A program made the position numbers and the translations under genes. Under the pieces are notes generated by a model. That model was not told the origin of the DNA, ran no database searches, and saw only the letters and a list, made by a program, of their open reading frames with translations. From assembly GCA_030704615.1 (NCBI GenBank), contig CM060731.1, positions 69,110,756-69,174,755 of the forward strand: DNA of 64,000 bases. The letters run 5' to 3'. Shown piece by piece: positions 21,441-33,604 of the stretch (positions are counted from its first letter, which is position 1; each line of letters starts with the position of its first letter). The stretch comes from Takakia lepidozioides. Its lineage: Eukaryota > Streptophyta > Takakiopsida > Takakiales > Takakiaceae.

Positions 21441-22731
21441 ACTAGGTAGAGGAGATTAAAATTGTTATTCCATGAGATATGGAGCATTTATTTCAATTAT
21501 AGCTTCACATAATACATTGACATGTTGAGTAAACCCTATGCAAATGTAAGAAAGTCTGTATCACTATCGATGTACAGTAGGTGGAGCCATATTGGGAAAT
21601 TCTCGTGGTCCAATAGAGTTCTCATCAGTGGGAAGAACACAAGTTCCTTGGGATAGAGATTTCCTGAGTCTATGACCTGTGCTCCCTGGGCGCCCTAAAG
21701 TGAAATGAAGGTCTGTTAATCACGATCTCTGTGGGCGAGGGGCTTGACGCTCCCACGTCGTAATTCCCAAATGGATTTGGGAGTATTGACACTGAACTCA
21801 AAACATATCCAGGTGATTCGGGATAGTAACTACTTTGAGGCTCAATTTTGGAACGGGGTGTAGAGAATCTTCCCACGGGTTACATCCTGAGTAATTCACT
21901 GAAGGGCTCCTTGAGATATTGTAGACTAGATGTGGAGGAGTTTTTGTTTGACCAGTGCATTTGTTTACATTGAAAGTCAAATCAGTGAATGACAACATGT
22001 TCTCTGTCGATGAGCTCTTTGGATTTATCAGCCCCTTAAAAATTAGGAAAGCAAGAGATTTGGGTTACAGGTGGGTGATTAGAGGGGATACTATGGGAGT
22101 TCTCGTCTTCAGCCTCTTCACATATAGTGGTTGGAAATCTGACATTGAACTATGATGTACACCACCCATGAAGCAAATCTTCTCGATATTCTTTGGTTTG
22201 GACTCAGCTGTGGATGAGATCGGTGATATCGACAACTTTAATTGATGTGCCTCCAATATCATTAAGGGACATACTCTTGGACATTTGGTTGCAATCTCCG
22301 CACTGTGCATGTTAGATAATCCTTATTGCAATTACTTCCAAAACTAATTTCAGGATTGTACGAAAAACAAAGCCAAATTTTGCATATGGCCCTTACAGAA
22401 ATGTCGGCCTCCATAAATTAAACTTTTGGGTCTTGAGTCTCTAAATAAATGTAAGCATATTATTTAAGAGTAAACAAAGATATTTGGATGCATTATCTGC
22501 TACCTCTATACCTCAATAGTTGGACTTCGTAACAAGGTTCGAAATCTAACAAAAAAAAAAGACAAATTTGGGATCTCCAAACCTCCCTATATAAATATGT
22601 ATGAATATCTAATATGATAAGAACAAGGAAATTGGAATAGATGTATCCTTTGGAGATGGACTTCAGTAAAAATCTTAAAATTAAAGTTATTGCAGGTATA
22701 TACCCATAAATAAATATATACGAATATCTAA
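21441..22731. other. Non-coding; AT-rich repeated units before CACTA element 1
   Basis: No gene is recognised. From about 22440 a loosely repeated unit appears (GAATATCTAA..ATGATAAGAACAAGG, then GGAGATGGACTTC). It continues after the CACTA element at 27049 and again at 27260-27440, so the element landed inside a pre-existing repeat array. Confidence 0.55.
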
Positions 22732-23487
22732 CACTACAAGAGATGAGCGTTTTTATGACTACGGATTTGGCGGAGTCATAAAAACGGCACTAGGTATACG
22801 ACTATAGAGCGCTGAAATTCGTTGCAGTCATAGTTTTATCACTTTATAGTAATGGATATCACCACATGACTCCGGAAAATGAGGGAGCATTGGTCAAACA
22901 TTGTTGACCATGATGACAAGGATGGTTTTATGACTAGTGTGATATGTTTGACTACACGTGGACGACGTTTCATGGAATCTGGTGACTCCATGACTGAAGA
23001 TGGTTTTACAGCTCTATTTATACGACTACATCCCTACACGTGTCATTTTGAAAGCACATACATGAATGTATTCATCCATTGGATGAGTTTATCCATCGAT
23101 GACATGGCATGTAAACTTATGAGTCCCTTACTGCAAATTGTAACTCTATATATATGACTACATCACTACACATGTCATTTAAAAAGCATATACATTAATG
23201 AATTCATTCAATGGATGGGTTCATCCATCCGCCTATACGGTGTGTCGATTTGATATCTGTTCAATAAATTGGATCTGGATGGACGTGGCTTAACAAGGAT
23301 CGCAAGATATATGAGATTAAAATACGTGGTTGTACAAGGTTAGATCAAGTGATGGAAATTATTTTGAATCATTAGATTTTACAGGATCTAACGGTCTAGA
23401 TTGTTTAAGATCTAACGGTTTAAGATTACACCGCCGAACTTTACACCGGGCTGGGACTTGGGCTTTTTTGTCTCCTGTGTTTCACCA

Positions 23488-24150
23488 TCTATTTGATGTT
23501 GTGTCATGGAACGCGATGATCGCAGGATATGCAAGAGCGTGGGATGGAGGCTTTGCAGACCTTCCTACTCTTGAGCAAATGATGCAGGAAGGAGAAGGGG
23601 AGGAGGAGAGGAGACGAGGAGAAGATCCCAACATTCTTGTGAGCTCGCTGTTTTTGGGAGAGAGACGAAACGAGGAGACGCTCGCCATTCTTGGGAGAGT
23701 CAGCTTGGTCTTAGCATGCCGTGTTTCAATCTCTGCCTGCACATGTATGTCAAATGTGGGTGCATCGAGGATGCAAAGGGAGTGTTCAACACTGTGGCTG
23801 AACGAGATGTGGTGTCATGGAGTGCGATGTTTGCAGGGTATGCACAACAGGGGCGTGGGATGGAGGCTTTGGAGACCTATGAGCAAATTATGAGGGAAGG
23901 GATACTGAAGCCCGACCACATAACGTGTATATGTGTTTGCAATGGGTGTGCAAGCCTGGCAGCCCTGGAAAAGGGCAAAAGGTCCATGGTTGCATCGTCA
24001 AAGCTGCAAATGTACCAGATGTCATTTTGAACACTCCCCTGGTGGACAATATGTATGCCAAATGTAGGTGTAGCAAGGATGCAAAGGGAGTGTTCAACAA
24101 CATGGCTGAACAAGATGTGGTGTCTTGGAGTACCATGATGACCACCTTCC
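23488..24150 (+). pseudogene. PPR (PLS-type) gene fragment 1 inside CACTA element
   Basis: An initial piece, FDVVSWNAMIAGYARAWDGG, is followed by GA-rich sequence. Then 23716-24140 encodes about two PPR repeats: KCGCIEDAKGVFNTVAERDV, VSWSAMFAGYAQQGRGMEAL, then GCASLAALEKGK in one frame and KVHGCIVKAANVPDVILN in another. These are typical plant organelle-targeted PLS-class PPR motifs, which bind organellar RNA. Frame changes near 23880-23990 and absence of both ends show it is a captured fragment, not a working gene. Confidence 0.75.
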
Positions 24151-24156
24151 CCGGTG

Positions 24157-24158
<2 letters not shown>

Positions 24159-24210
<52 letters not shown>
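24159..24210 (+). repeat. (TC)26 microsatellite
   Basis: Uninterrupted TC dinucleotides immediately downstream of the PPR fragment. They separate it from the second PPR piece. Confidence 0.95.
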
Positions 24211-24213
<3 letters not shown>

Positions 24214-24849
24214 CTCTGATGCCCTCACACTGTCCAGTGGAAATACAGTTAGGCATTAAACCTCCCTAAATTTGTTATGAATATGTGACATGGGCAAGGA
24301 CCTTAAGGACTATCTCAATGACCTACCTGCCCTCGTCACTAGACTGAAATTTAAACTCGGGGTGGGACAACTACAAGTGCATCCACGAGCTACCACATTT
24401 AACATACATGTTGACAAGGGTGTTGTGTAGAAAAGCATTTAATGCCTTCAATCCACTTAATATAATGTGAGCATATGCACCTGATTTTCAGTTTGCAGGC
24501 CTTTCAGCTTGATGCTCTTATGCTTGAGACAGGGGACTTAGGTATCTGAATATGCTGAAATTATGCCTAACTGGTTGAAGTTTGTAGAGCCTCTTTCAGT
24601 TGCAGGATGGAGAAGGCAGGGGGCAAGGAGGCAGGGGAAAAATAGAATACTGTTCAGTATGACTCTTGGAGCCATTCCAGCTTAAAATGTGATGATGTCT
24701 CCATTGGGGCATGGACCTCTTGGTCGTTTACAAGGGACTTGGTAGGGTCATCATGATCATAGGAGTGTATGAAGGCTGATAGTCCTGGAATTTTATAACC
24801 AGATGTCATTCTGAACATCCCCTAATTCTGGACATATATGCCAATGTCA

Positions 24850-25198
24850 ACGGAGTGTTCAACACTATGGCTAAACGAGATGTGGTGTCGTGGAGTGCGA
24901 TGCTTGCAGGGTATGCACAGTAGGGGTGCGGGATGGAGGCTTTGGATACCTATAAGCCAATGATGGGGGAAGGGGTGAAGCTCGACCACATCATTTTAGT
25001 GTGTGTTTGCAGTGCGTGTACAAGCCTGGCAGCCCTGGAAAAGGGCAAAGAGGTGCATGGTTGCATCACCAAAGCTGGAATTGTACCATATGTGATTCTG
25101 AACAATACCTCGTGGACATGTATGCCAAATGTGGGAGCATTGAGGATGCGGAGGGAGCCTTCAACACTATGGCTGAACGAAATCGTGTGATAAGTTGA
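24850..25198 (+). pseudogene. PPR gene fragment 2 inside CACTA element
   Basis: A diverged copy of the same PPR region as 23716-24120: VVSWSAMLAGYAQ followed by a TAG, then GCGMEALDTY, SLAALEKGKEVHGCITKAG, and after a frame change MYAKCGSIEDAEGAFNTMAE. It is about 1 kb downstream of fragment 1, so the captured segment was duplicated or two adjacent repeats of one gene were taken. Stops and frameshifts exclude function. Confidence 0.7.
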
Positions 25199-27048
25199 GT
25201 TGGTTGTTTCCTAGAACAAATATAGGTTGTCATTGTCAGCTGCTAGCAGCAAGGTAAGGATTTATGCATGATTTGTGCAGAGGCATGGATAGGTGAAGGA
25301 GCAGGGATAGAGTGTGGGTCCAGATTCATGTAAGAGGGCCAGATTTCAAGCTCCAGATTACCTATGATTCCCTGTGTCGAAGGATAGCTACAAGAAACCT
25401 GCATGGGTAGATGGTCAACTGGAATTTGCCGTAGCAGCGGCTCAATTGATAAATCAGGCACTGGTAACGAAGACACCTTCTTCAATAGCACATCGGCTAC
25501 AAGTGGGTAGATGGTCTACTAGAAACAGCGGCAGCAACACAATTGATAGAATAAGACACTACTAATGAAGGTACCTTCTTCAACATATTCCACCCTGTTT
25601 TCCCCTGCTATCAGAGTCGTCCCTATATTTTCATGTTGAATTCTGCAAGTTAGCTCCGCGTTGGTGGATCTCTAGTGGTTTTGGAATGATTTTGATATGT
25701 TATTGCCAATGTGGTCGACAGGAAAGTATTGAAAAAACAGATAACAGAGACGAGGAGAAGCTCTGTTCCAAAGAATACGTTTCCGACCCCAGTCAATGGT
25801 GGAACAATCGAGGCAAAAAAGTGAATGCTTGTTGGAAGTAGACGCAAGTCAGCAAGTATGGTAAGTAGGGTTGGGGTGTTTGCTAGAACAATTCTAGGCT
25901 GTCATTGTCAGCTACTAGGAGCAAGGCAATGATATATACATGATTTGTGCAGAAGCATGGATAGCTGAAGGAGCAGGGATATAGTGCATGGGTCCAGATT
26001 CATCCAAGAGGGCCGGATTTCAATCTCCAGATTACCTATGATTCCTTGTGGAAGGATAGCTACAAGAAACCTGCATGGATAGACGATCAATTGGTTGGTC
26101 TTGAGCTGAAGAGCACGACCCCTACAGGGATGTCTCTCCATCTGTAGATATTTTAGGAAGTGGAAGGCTAGGGCCCAGCTTTCTTATGACATTGTTAGCT
26201 GATTTTCAGTTCTTCTCCTTAGCTCGGTGTCTTTCTGTTTCCAAATTATGGCAGTAGTTTCTGGTTGCAGTCTCTTTTCCTGCTAGACTCTTTAGCTCTA
26301 TGCAGACCCCCTTCTTTGCTTGCCTTCTTTCTTACTACTCTGTCTTGTCTTGGTACGCGAAGCTGTGTCTTCCTCTTTCAGCCTCTATGGCACTCTATCC
26401 AGAGGTTATTTTTTCCTCTTTGTATCCAAGGACATTTTATGTCCATTACCTATAAAGTTATGGAGGCCACTGTCCCCCACTATCCCTCTTTGTTAACAAA
26501 AATAATAATAATAATAATAAAAGACAACAATGGCTTCCATTCTATTTTCCTAGAAACCTAATGAGAATTTAAATCAATTAATAATCTAAATATTATAATT
26601 GTATGATTTAATTTATTAAAATAAAATATTATTAAAAAACCTCTTTAGTCATGAAGTTATATACTCATGACTACATCATGGCAACGTGGCATTATATGAT
26701 ACGATATTCTTTCCCACGTGTAAGTCATATATGTTGTCCATGTGGACACGTGTCACATCCGGAGTGCTACATGTGTCTCTCTGGCGCCTCTCCAACGGAG
26801 TCATACTTTGTAGACATGTAATCATATAGTTAGTCATATATAAATCATATAGTTGTGACTACATCCTCTCTACAGCATGACTCTAGGTGCCACACACGCA
26901 GTCACGGCTATGACTTGCAAAACGCAGTCCTAAAGACTAGTCGCTATGACAGGGCTTTTTTCACTGCAGAGTGATGTAGTCATGAACGCATATAGGACTG
27001 AAAAAATAGTCATATGTGTAGTCATAAAAACGCTCATCTGTTGTAGTG

Positions 27049-29229
27049 TAATATGAATAAGAACAAGGATTCAGTAGATGTATCCACTGGAGATGGACTT
27101 CATAATAGGGTCCAAAGGCCATGCCATAGACAGATAAGTCAATTAACGATTGCAAGACTTCTACATTGAAATATACAATAACATTGGAATGCAATCTCTG
27201 TAATATCTATAGATAGACGTTGTAATAGGGTTCGAAATCCATCTCAAAAAGAGAGAGAGATAAACTTAGGATCTCAAGACCTCCATAAATAAATATCCAT
27301 GAATATCTAATCTGACCAAGAACAAAAAGAATTGGAGAACTTATATATGAGTTTGCATTAAGACATGGCAGTTATTTAGTGATGGCAAGGTAGGTGGTGG
27401 CCTTGAGAATGGACTTCGTAATAGAGTCCGAAGTCCACAGAGTCAAAGACCTAACTTGAAAATTTACTTTATTTCTAATATATATATATATATATATATA
27501 TCACATACTAGTTTTAAATATAATATATTATAATATATTCATTAATTTATTATAAATAAACTATTACCTTATATATTATATTATATTATATTATATTATA
27601 TTATACATAACAGATAATAATAAAATATATGTATATTGATATATATACAATCTGTGTTATGGATCTTGGGAGCCATCTGAAGTCGACGACTGAAGGATCA
27701 AATGACAAATTCATAAATATATAGTTAACATTACATTTAAAACTAGTATGTGAGATCCCACTCCGAATGTTGAATGACATGCTCCAAGAGCGATTTGATT
27801 GAATCAATGGAAATATCATTTGAAGCCGAATATTGGTAACAGTTGCGAAGCAGGAGCTCAAACCTTGTAACAAAGTTGAAGTACACATAAAATGAAGCTG
27901 TAATAACTATCACTATTCTCACATGTATAAAGGGCTATGACCTCTAAAGACTACCATAGAGGGCCTAAATATCTGATCATATATGCCCTAAGAATATCAT
28001 GAATCGATCTATTAAATATATGTAATTGAATATGCCATATGAGCATCATGAATCGATTGTACTAAATTGATTATGGATTTTATGTTAGATTGATTCTGGG
28101 TTTGATAGTAAATCGATTTTATGTTTGCTTGTGAGTTTGGGCCGGTATCAGACCCAAATTCGATATCTATATTTGTCCATGAATTTAGGGTTTCAGGGTT
28201 TCATACATATGAAACAGTGACCGTGTGTTAAATGTCACACCGTTTCAGACCGTGTTATGATGGAGAAAGAATTAAAAACATGAATCATGTATTTGTTCTT
28301 CATGAGAGGCTGTATTTGTTTAGACCATCGGCACTGTGTTCACAAACGTAGATATCTATGAATATTAAGTAATCGTCCGAAACAGGAAGAGTCATCTTTA
28401 GTCCGCCGTTGGCTTGCATCTTGCCGTTGTTCGATGGCTGGTTGTAACTCGTCTCAATAACATAATGAACACTCAAACTTACACTAGTTAATAATCTTTA
28501 ACAAATCTAAAGTGCATCTGGATCATGACCTGAAACAAAATTTCTCTCTAACACTAATTCTCCATCCTACAAATCTCTTTAACACTAATACTCCAGATTT
28601 GTCTTGCAAATCTAAGGTATTCTCCTTACTCACAAAGATTATACGCTCACATTTCGCTCGTTCCACGCTCTCACTGTTTCTTTCACACAAGCCGATCGAG
28701 TAGTTTGGCTTCTTCGTGGAAAACAAAAACTAAAAGAGAGAGATAGCTCTTTCCTTCACGATATAGACTTTGCAAATCGCTCATCTTCCCCACTGTTGCA
28801 TCTGAGTCCGATCCGACGGTTGTGGCGATTGCTGCAGAAGTTTAACAACCTCATTGTAACCCATTCTTGGAGGGGAATTGAGCTCCAATAAGAGGCCGTA
28901 GCTGTTCAAAGGTGAAGTAATATCTGTTTGTGCCGATTTTGGCTGAAGGTTGTTTTCTTTTCTTTTTTTTTTAATGTTTTTTTATTTGCAATAGAGTCGT
29001 TGACGCACCTGTTTTGCAGCCCTCTCAACCCTATATATATATTTTATTTTTATTTTTTTCTCTTCCGAGGGCTACAAACTTCATGGTTGACTATCACGTG
29101 CAACAAGCGAATGTCATGGCAGCCCACCAGCAATTTCTGTCTATGATGCTTCTCAAGTGCATGAAAATGCACAAGTGGAGGTATTCAAGAAGGCGGCCAT
29201 TGGATGGGTAGAAGGGGTGAATTCTCCAC
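27049..29229. other. AT-rich intergenic DNA with simple repeats
   Basis: Continuation of the AT-rich repeated units interrupted by the CACTA element, then a (TA)n run at about 27479-27501 and an (ATTAT)n-like run at about 27576-27605. From 27900 to 29230 I see no gene. Open frames here lack any domain. Confidence 0.5.
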
Positions 29230-29968
29230 CACAATTTCATGTGCTACTATTTCATGAATTTGGATTTGCATAGTTAGTTGCAAAAGTCTATAGAACACGT
29301 TGCAGCATTATCAAAGTATGAACCAAAAAGAGTGGTCCAGCTCTAAGTCAATGGAGGGGTTCAGGTGTTCGCAGGGATCAACAACAAAGATAGGATAATA
29401 AAATGCAAGATGAAGCAAGGGAGAACAAAGTACGAGAGACTTGTTGTGGAAGCTTATATTGAATGTCTTGGGTTTTGAGAGACGTCCATTCTTTATCCAA
29501 TGCACGTCATTTGCAATCCAATGTACTGTTAGTGCATGGGAAGCTCAAGCTCCTACTTCCTCCTTTATTGCAGGACGTACCAAAAAATATTGGGCAGAAC
29601 ACATGCAGGATTCAGAATAGTGCACTCGGAGAAATCCCAATGGGGATGAATGTGCAGGTCACAGACTAGCTAGTCAAAGGCCAATGATTCTTGTGCGGCC
29701 ACCTCATCCTAATTCTTACAAACAGAAGCCACTGACTCGAGATGACATATACTCAAGAGCTCTAGAAACAACAAAGACATTCATTTTGGAGGGAGAGATC
29801 GATGCTCTTGGTGAACCACCAAAGATGGTTGCCCCTACAGGCTTGTTCATTTTGTTGTCACAAACCGCAGATATCATGGACCCAAGTATCATCAAGGATT
29901 TTGTTGCATGCCTCAAACTCTTGAGGGACATGAAGTGCAATAACCCTGGCAATCGAGCTGAAGCCTGA
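29230..29968 (+). pseudogene. Unrecognised degraded ORFs
   Basis: Around 29260-29475 one frame reads NLDLHS, SIEHVAALSKYEPKRVVQL, and KYERLVVEAYIECLGF, interrupted by stops. At 29684-29968 an open frame includes LTRDDIYSRALETTKTFILE and ends LRDMKCNNPGNRAEA. The composition looks like former protein, but I cannot name a family. A CYFCRVQEDNHTLDLC stretch just downstream (30138-30185) resembles a zinc knuckle, so an old gag-like element is possible. Confidence 0.25.
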
Positions 29969-30244
29969 TGTAAGAACCTCTTATCTAAGTCCATTAATCT
30001 ATCTTTGTTACAAGTGCATTTCCTACCTGCTTAAATTTTTGGGAATTGCAAGACACATTGGCATAGATAACCATGTTCATTTGTTATAAGCATTATTAAC
30101 TTAGAAGCAAAGATAAGATGGTCATGCAACTTTGCTATTTCTGTAGGGTCCAAGAGGACAACCACACCTTGGACTTGTGTAGGCCATTTTGGATAATTTT
30201 AGACGTCTATGAAATGGGGAACCTAAGGTAGATCAGGCACGAAC

Positions 30245-30655
30245 TGTCACGGACTTAGCCCAAAGGAACTTACCAGGAATAAATACCAAAAGTTACTATA
30301 TTACCATAAAGGTGGACACCGAAAAGTGTCACCCCGGTCCTCCTCAGAAAATGGTTCTGCATCAATACACAAGGGTTGCGAACAGAGGGCCAAAGTGTAA
30401 GTTATCAATCTATTGCATTCACCTCATATTGTGGTGTATCTAAACAAGATCCCGGAGTTGATCCCTCTTTTGTTGGATGTGCAGACATTGGTGTTTGAGG
30501 CATATTGCTTTGTGAAGAGAGGGCCTACGTTCATTAGCTATCAAGTTACCGAAAGTTTACCAAATTACCGATAATAACTTGGGAAACTGCTTAGGAAGCT
30601 TCATTTGGAGGAAACTTCTCCATCAAAAAACTTTGTTTAACCTTGGACAGTTTGG
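30245..30655 (+). repeat. 5' LTR, truncated and interrupted
   Basis: Aligns to the 3' LTR over its first ~65 bp. It is then interrupted by a 221-bp foreign segment (30313-30533) and resumes with TATCAAGTTACC..AACTTGGGAAACTGCT and GGAGGAAACTTCTCCATCAA. Compared with the 3' LTR it lacks most of the later region, including the TATA-like motif. The right boundary is approximate. Confidence 0.65.
30313..30533 (+). repeat. MTase-like gene fragment inside the 5' LTR
   Basis: 221 bp, collinear with 648-868, with four substitutions and no gaps. It includes the end of one exon, a complete short intron (GTAAGT..TAAACAAG) and the start of the next exon. In this copy the intron's terminal AG is preceded by CA rather than CT. 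No obvious target duplication or inverted repeat bounds it. Confidence 0.9.
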
Positions 30656-30699
30656 CGAGACTAAAGTTTGTTCCTTAGTTAGTTAAGATGGAAGACACA

Positions 30700-31680
30700 T
30701 TTGCAGAGTCTTCAACTCCAGATGCAAGAACTTTGTACCTCTACCGCCCAATTACAAGCTGATCAATCTCAAGATCTTGGCAACGCTCTCCACAATTTGC
30801 AACAATAAATTTCAAAATTAAATGAGTCGAACAATGGATCTTCAACCATACAAGTCCCTACTGCAACAGCTCCTACTCCAACGGTTCCTCTTCAACAGAT
30901 CACGAGAGAACCAAAGATCAGCATGCCCGAGAAATTTGATGGGACGAGATCAAGATTTCGCGGTTTTGTTCAACAAGTACGACTATTGCTACGACTACAT
31001 CCACAACACTACCCCGATGAAGATTTGCAAGTGGGATTCGTGGGCACCCTTCTATCAAGCAATACCCTATCTTGGTTTGCACCGCTATTAGAAAAAAATT
31101 CGCATTTACTGTACAATTTTGAAGCATTCATGTCCGAGTTCACTGCAACGTTTGGAGAGAATGATAGAGAGAGAGTTGCAGAGACAAAGATGCGAAATCT
31201 TCGACAAAGAGCACGTCCTGCTTCCGTTTATGTTGCCGAATCTAGACAACTTGCGTGCGACCTCGACTGGAATGATAAGAGCCTCATTAGTCAGTTTCGA
31301 TGTTGGCTAAAAGAGGATGTAAAAAATTTGTTGTTGACAATGCTAAATGTGAGCACACTGAACGAATTCATCACCCAAATCATTGCATGCGATAATCGTT
31401 TGTTCGAAAGACGTCAAGAGAAACGATTTGGATGGTCGACAACACATCATGCCGCTGCTACTACGACACCAAACACAACGATCCATCAGACATCCGGTAG
31501 TGATCCTATGTAGATTGATGTTGTCCGATTCAAGCCATTGACGCCACAAGAAAAACAAAGACGGCGCTTGAATGGATTATGCCTCTATTGCGGAGAAGAA
31601 GATCACATAGCATTAAACTGCCCCCACAAGAGAAGATTCAAAGCTCGGGGCGCAACTCAAGTGTTCGATACAAGGAGGTT
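30700..31680 (+). pseudogene. gag: Ty3/gypsy gag of chromovirus
   Basis: Capsid-like helical sequence from about 30700. The main open part is 30923-31513 (EKFDGTRSRFRGFVQQV, then DRERVAETKMRNLRQRA). It continues after a TAG at 31511 into FKPLTPQEKQRRR and a CCHC knuckle CLYCGEEDHIALNC (about 31580-31621). A TAA near 30810 also interrupts it. Gag forms the virus-like particle that packages element RNA. Defective by stops only. Confidence 0.75.
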
Positions 31681-31716
31681 AGAAAACGAAGATGTCCAGT
31701 CACAGTAGGGACCATG

Positions 31717-32109
31717 CGGCTGGACACCACAAATTCCTCACCGAAAAAATGTCTCTTTCTACCTCCAGACCTTGCACCTTGCTTCACAGTTCCAGTAAAA
31801 ATCAGAGTGCAAAATCGAGATAGTTTTGTAGAAGCATTTTTGGACTCAGAGGCTTCAGCTTGTTTTATGGACAAAAATTTTGCGAAGCAACACAATTTAA
31901 TGCTCGTAAAGAAGAAATTTTTGGCCCCCGTTGAAGTCATCGATGGACGACCGATAGCATCAGGAAATGTGGACCATGAAACTCGACCACTTGAAGTAAA
32001 GCTTAAAGATCAAGCATCACATATTGTTTTCAACGTCATCCAGTCTCCAACGAATCCTGTGATCCTTGGACTTCCCTGGTTCGTACTTCACAATCCTGAC
32101 ATCGACTAG
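31717..32109 (+). pseudogene. Ty3/gypsy protease, active-site Gly replaced
   Basis: An aspartic protease fold is recognisable from VEAFLDSEAS (31831-31860) to NPVILGLPWFVLHNP (about 32056-32100). The conserved active-site triplet D-S-G reads D-S-E, a single-base change consistent with decay. Retroviral-type proteases cleave the Gag-Pol polyprotein. Upstream sequence in the same frame is linker. Confidence 0.7.
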
Positions 32110-32209
32110 CGAAGGCGAAAAATTTCTACAAGACAAAAATGTAGAAATATCAAAGGTATTCAACCTTTGTTCCTTGGAGCTAGAGCTTTCATGAGAGATA
32201 CCAAAAAGG

Positions 32210-32700
32210 ATGCGGCATTTGCACTTTATGCGACTCCGATCAAGACCACACAAGGGTACTTCAACATTATCCGCTCAATATCAAGATTTCGATGATGTCT
32301 TCGAGAAAAAAAATGCAGACAAATTGCCAGAACATCGATCTTATGATTGTGCAATTGAGTTACAAGAAGGAGCCCAACCACCATTCGACCCAATCTATAA
32401 CTTATCCCAGACGGAGTTGGCTGCATTACGTGAATACATTGATGAAAATTTGTCGAAGCACTTCATCCGACATTCAAAATCACCTGCGGGGGCGCCTATC
32501 TTGTTTGTGAAAAAGAATGACGGATCATTACGCATGTGTGTAGACTATCGCGGTCTCAACAAAGTCACAATTAAGAATCGTTACCCATTGTCACTGATTT
32601 CTGGGCTTCTCGACCAGCTGGGACGAGCAAAGATTTTCACCAAAATTGACTTGAGATGAGCTTATAACCTTGTACGGATAAAAGAATGAGATGATTTCTA
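32210..32700 (+). pseudogene. Ty3/gypsy reverse transcriptase, palm deleted
   Basis: Fingers and first palm strand are visible: [40 protein letters not shown] and IFTKIDLR, followed by a TGA. The text then jumps within 40 bp to EVEFLGYIIFNK, so the segment carrying the FGLxNAPATFQ and YxDD catalytic motifs is absent. An active enzyme cannot be made. Confidence 0.8.
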
Positions 32701-33400
32701 TCAATCTGAGGTCGAATTTCTGGGCTACATTATTTTCAACAAAGTCGTCTTTATGGATCAGAAGAAAATACAAACCATCATCGAGTGGATTAAACCAACT
32801 TCGGTCCGAGATGTACAATATTTTCTGGGATTTGTAAATTTATATAGAATCTTCATCAAAGACTACTCCAAAATTGCTGCACCATTGACACGACTCACAG
32901 GAAAAGACAAATTTGTATGGGACGAGAAGGCTGACCAGACATTTGAAAGGCTGAAGCAAACATTTACAACGGCTCCAATACTGGTACATACAGACCCATC
33001 TAAACCATTCTTCTTGGAAGCAGATGCATCGGACTTTGCACTTGGCGCTATACTCTCTTAATACGGTACAGTGGCCGACTTCACCCTGTTGGTTTTCGTT
33101 CTCGCAAATTTTCCGCTACAGAGATCAATTATGAAATCCATGACAAAGAACTTCTAGCGATCATCGATGTTTTTGAGGAGTGGCGTCATCTACTGGAGGG
33201 AGCTAATTAAACATCAGGTCACTGTCTACACCGATCACAAAAATCTCGAATATTTTATGAGTGCTTGTATTTTGAATCGACATTAAGCCAGATGAGGTAT
33301 GTCACTAGCAAGGTTTAATTTTGTTATTACCTATTGCCCCGGACATCTTCAAGGGAAACCCGATGCTCTTTCTCGACGATCGTATCTTGCGCCGAAAAAA
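32701..33400 (+). pseudogene. RT connection and RNase H region
   Basis: 32753-33061 encodes FLGFVNLYRIFIKDYSKIAA, PLTRLTGKDKFVWDEKAD and [14 protein letters not shown] (first RNase H Asp). After a TAA and frameshifts, [17 protein letters not shown] and VTVYTDHKNLEYFM follow. RNase H degrades the RNA strand of the RNA/DNA hybrid during replication. At least three interruptions. Confidence 0.75.
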
Positions 33401-33604
33401 TGGGAGGCAACTTTCGACCAACATAAATCCATCATCTTGAAACCAGCAAATCTCTAATTGAATATGTTATCCATGTCCACCTATGACAATGCAGAGATCA
33501 TAAATGAGATTTAGAAAGCACTGAAGAACGACTAATTTGCTACGACACTACGAAGTCAACTAAATCAACCTAAAGACAACCCATATGTTATAAACGACTT
33601 CGAA

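Larger units (their letters stand above)
22732..27048 (+). mobile_element. Non-autonomous CACTA element 1 with captured PPR sequence
   Basis: The termini are CACTACAAGAGATGAGCG and, inverted at the right end, CACTACAACAGATGAGCG. The terminal repeats extend to about 29 bp through TTTTTATGACTAC. The element is flanked by a 3-bp target duplication TAA (22729-22731 and 27049-27051), as expected for the CACTA (En/Spm) superfamily. Subterminal TATGACTAC-like motifs recur on both sides, resembling transposase-binding arrays. No transposase ORF is present. The interior carries two diverged PPR gene pieces and a TC microsatellite. A related element with the same ends but a different middle lies at 37684-41860. 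Confidence 0.9.

Noticed and set aside
22879-23157. 92-codon ORF near the left end of CACTA element 1
   Set aside because: The same terminal DNA in element 2 keeps a similar frame (41662-41444), but it lies in the subterminal repeat zone and has no domain. The sharing is explained by common ancestry of element ends.
23888-24256. ORFs with long Ser-Leu or Arg-Glu runs
   Set aside because: These are translations of the (TC)26 microsatellite in two frames.
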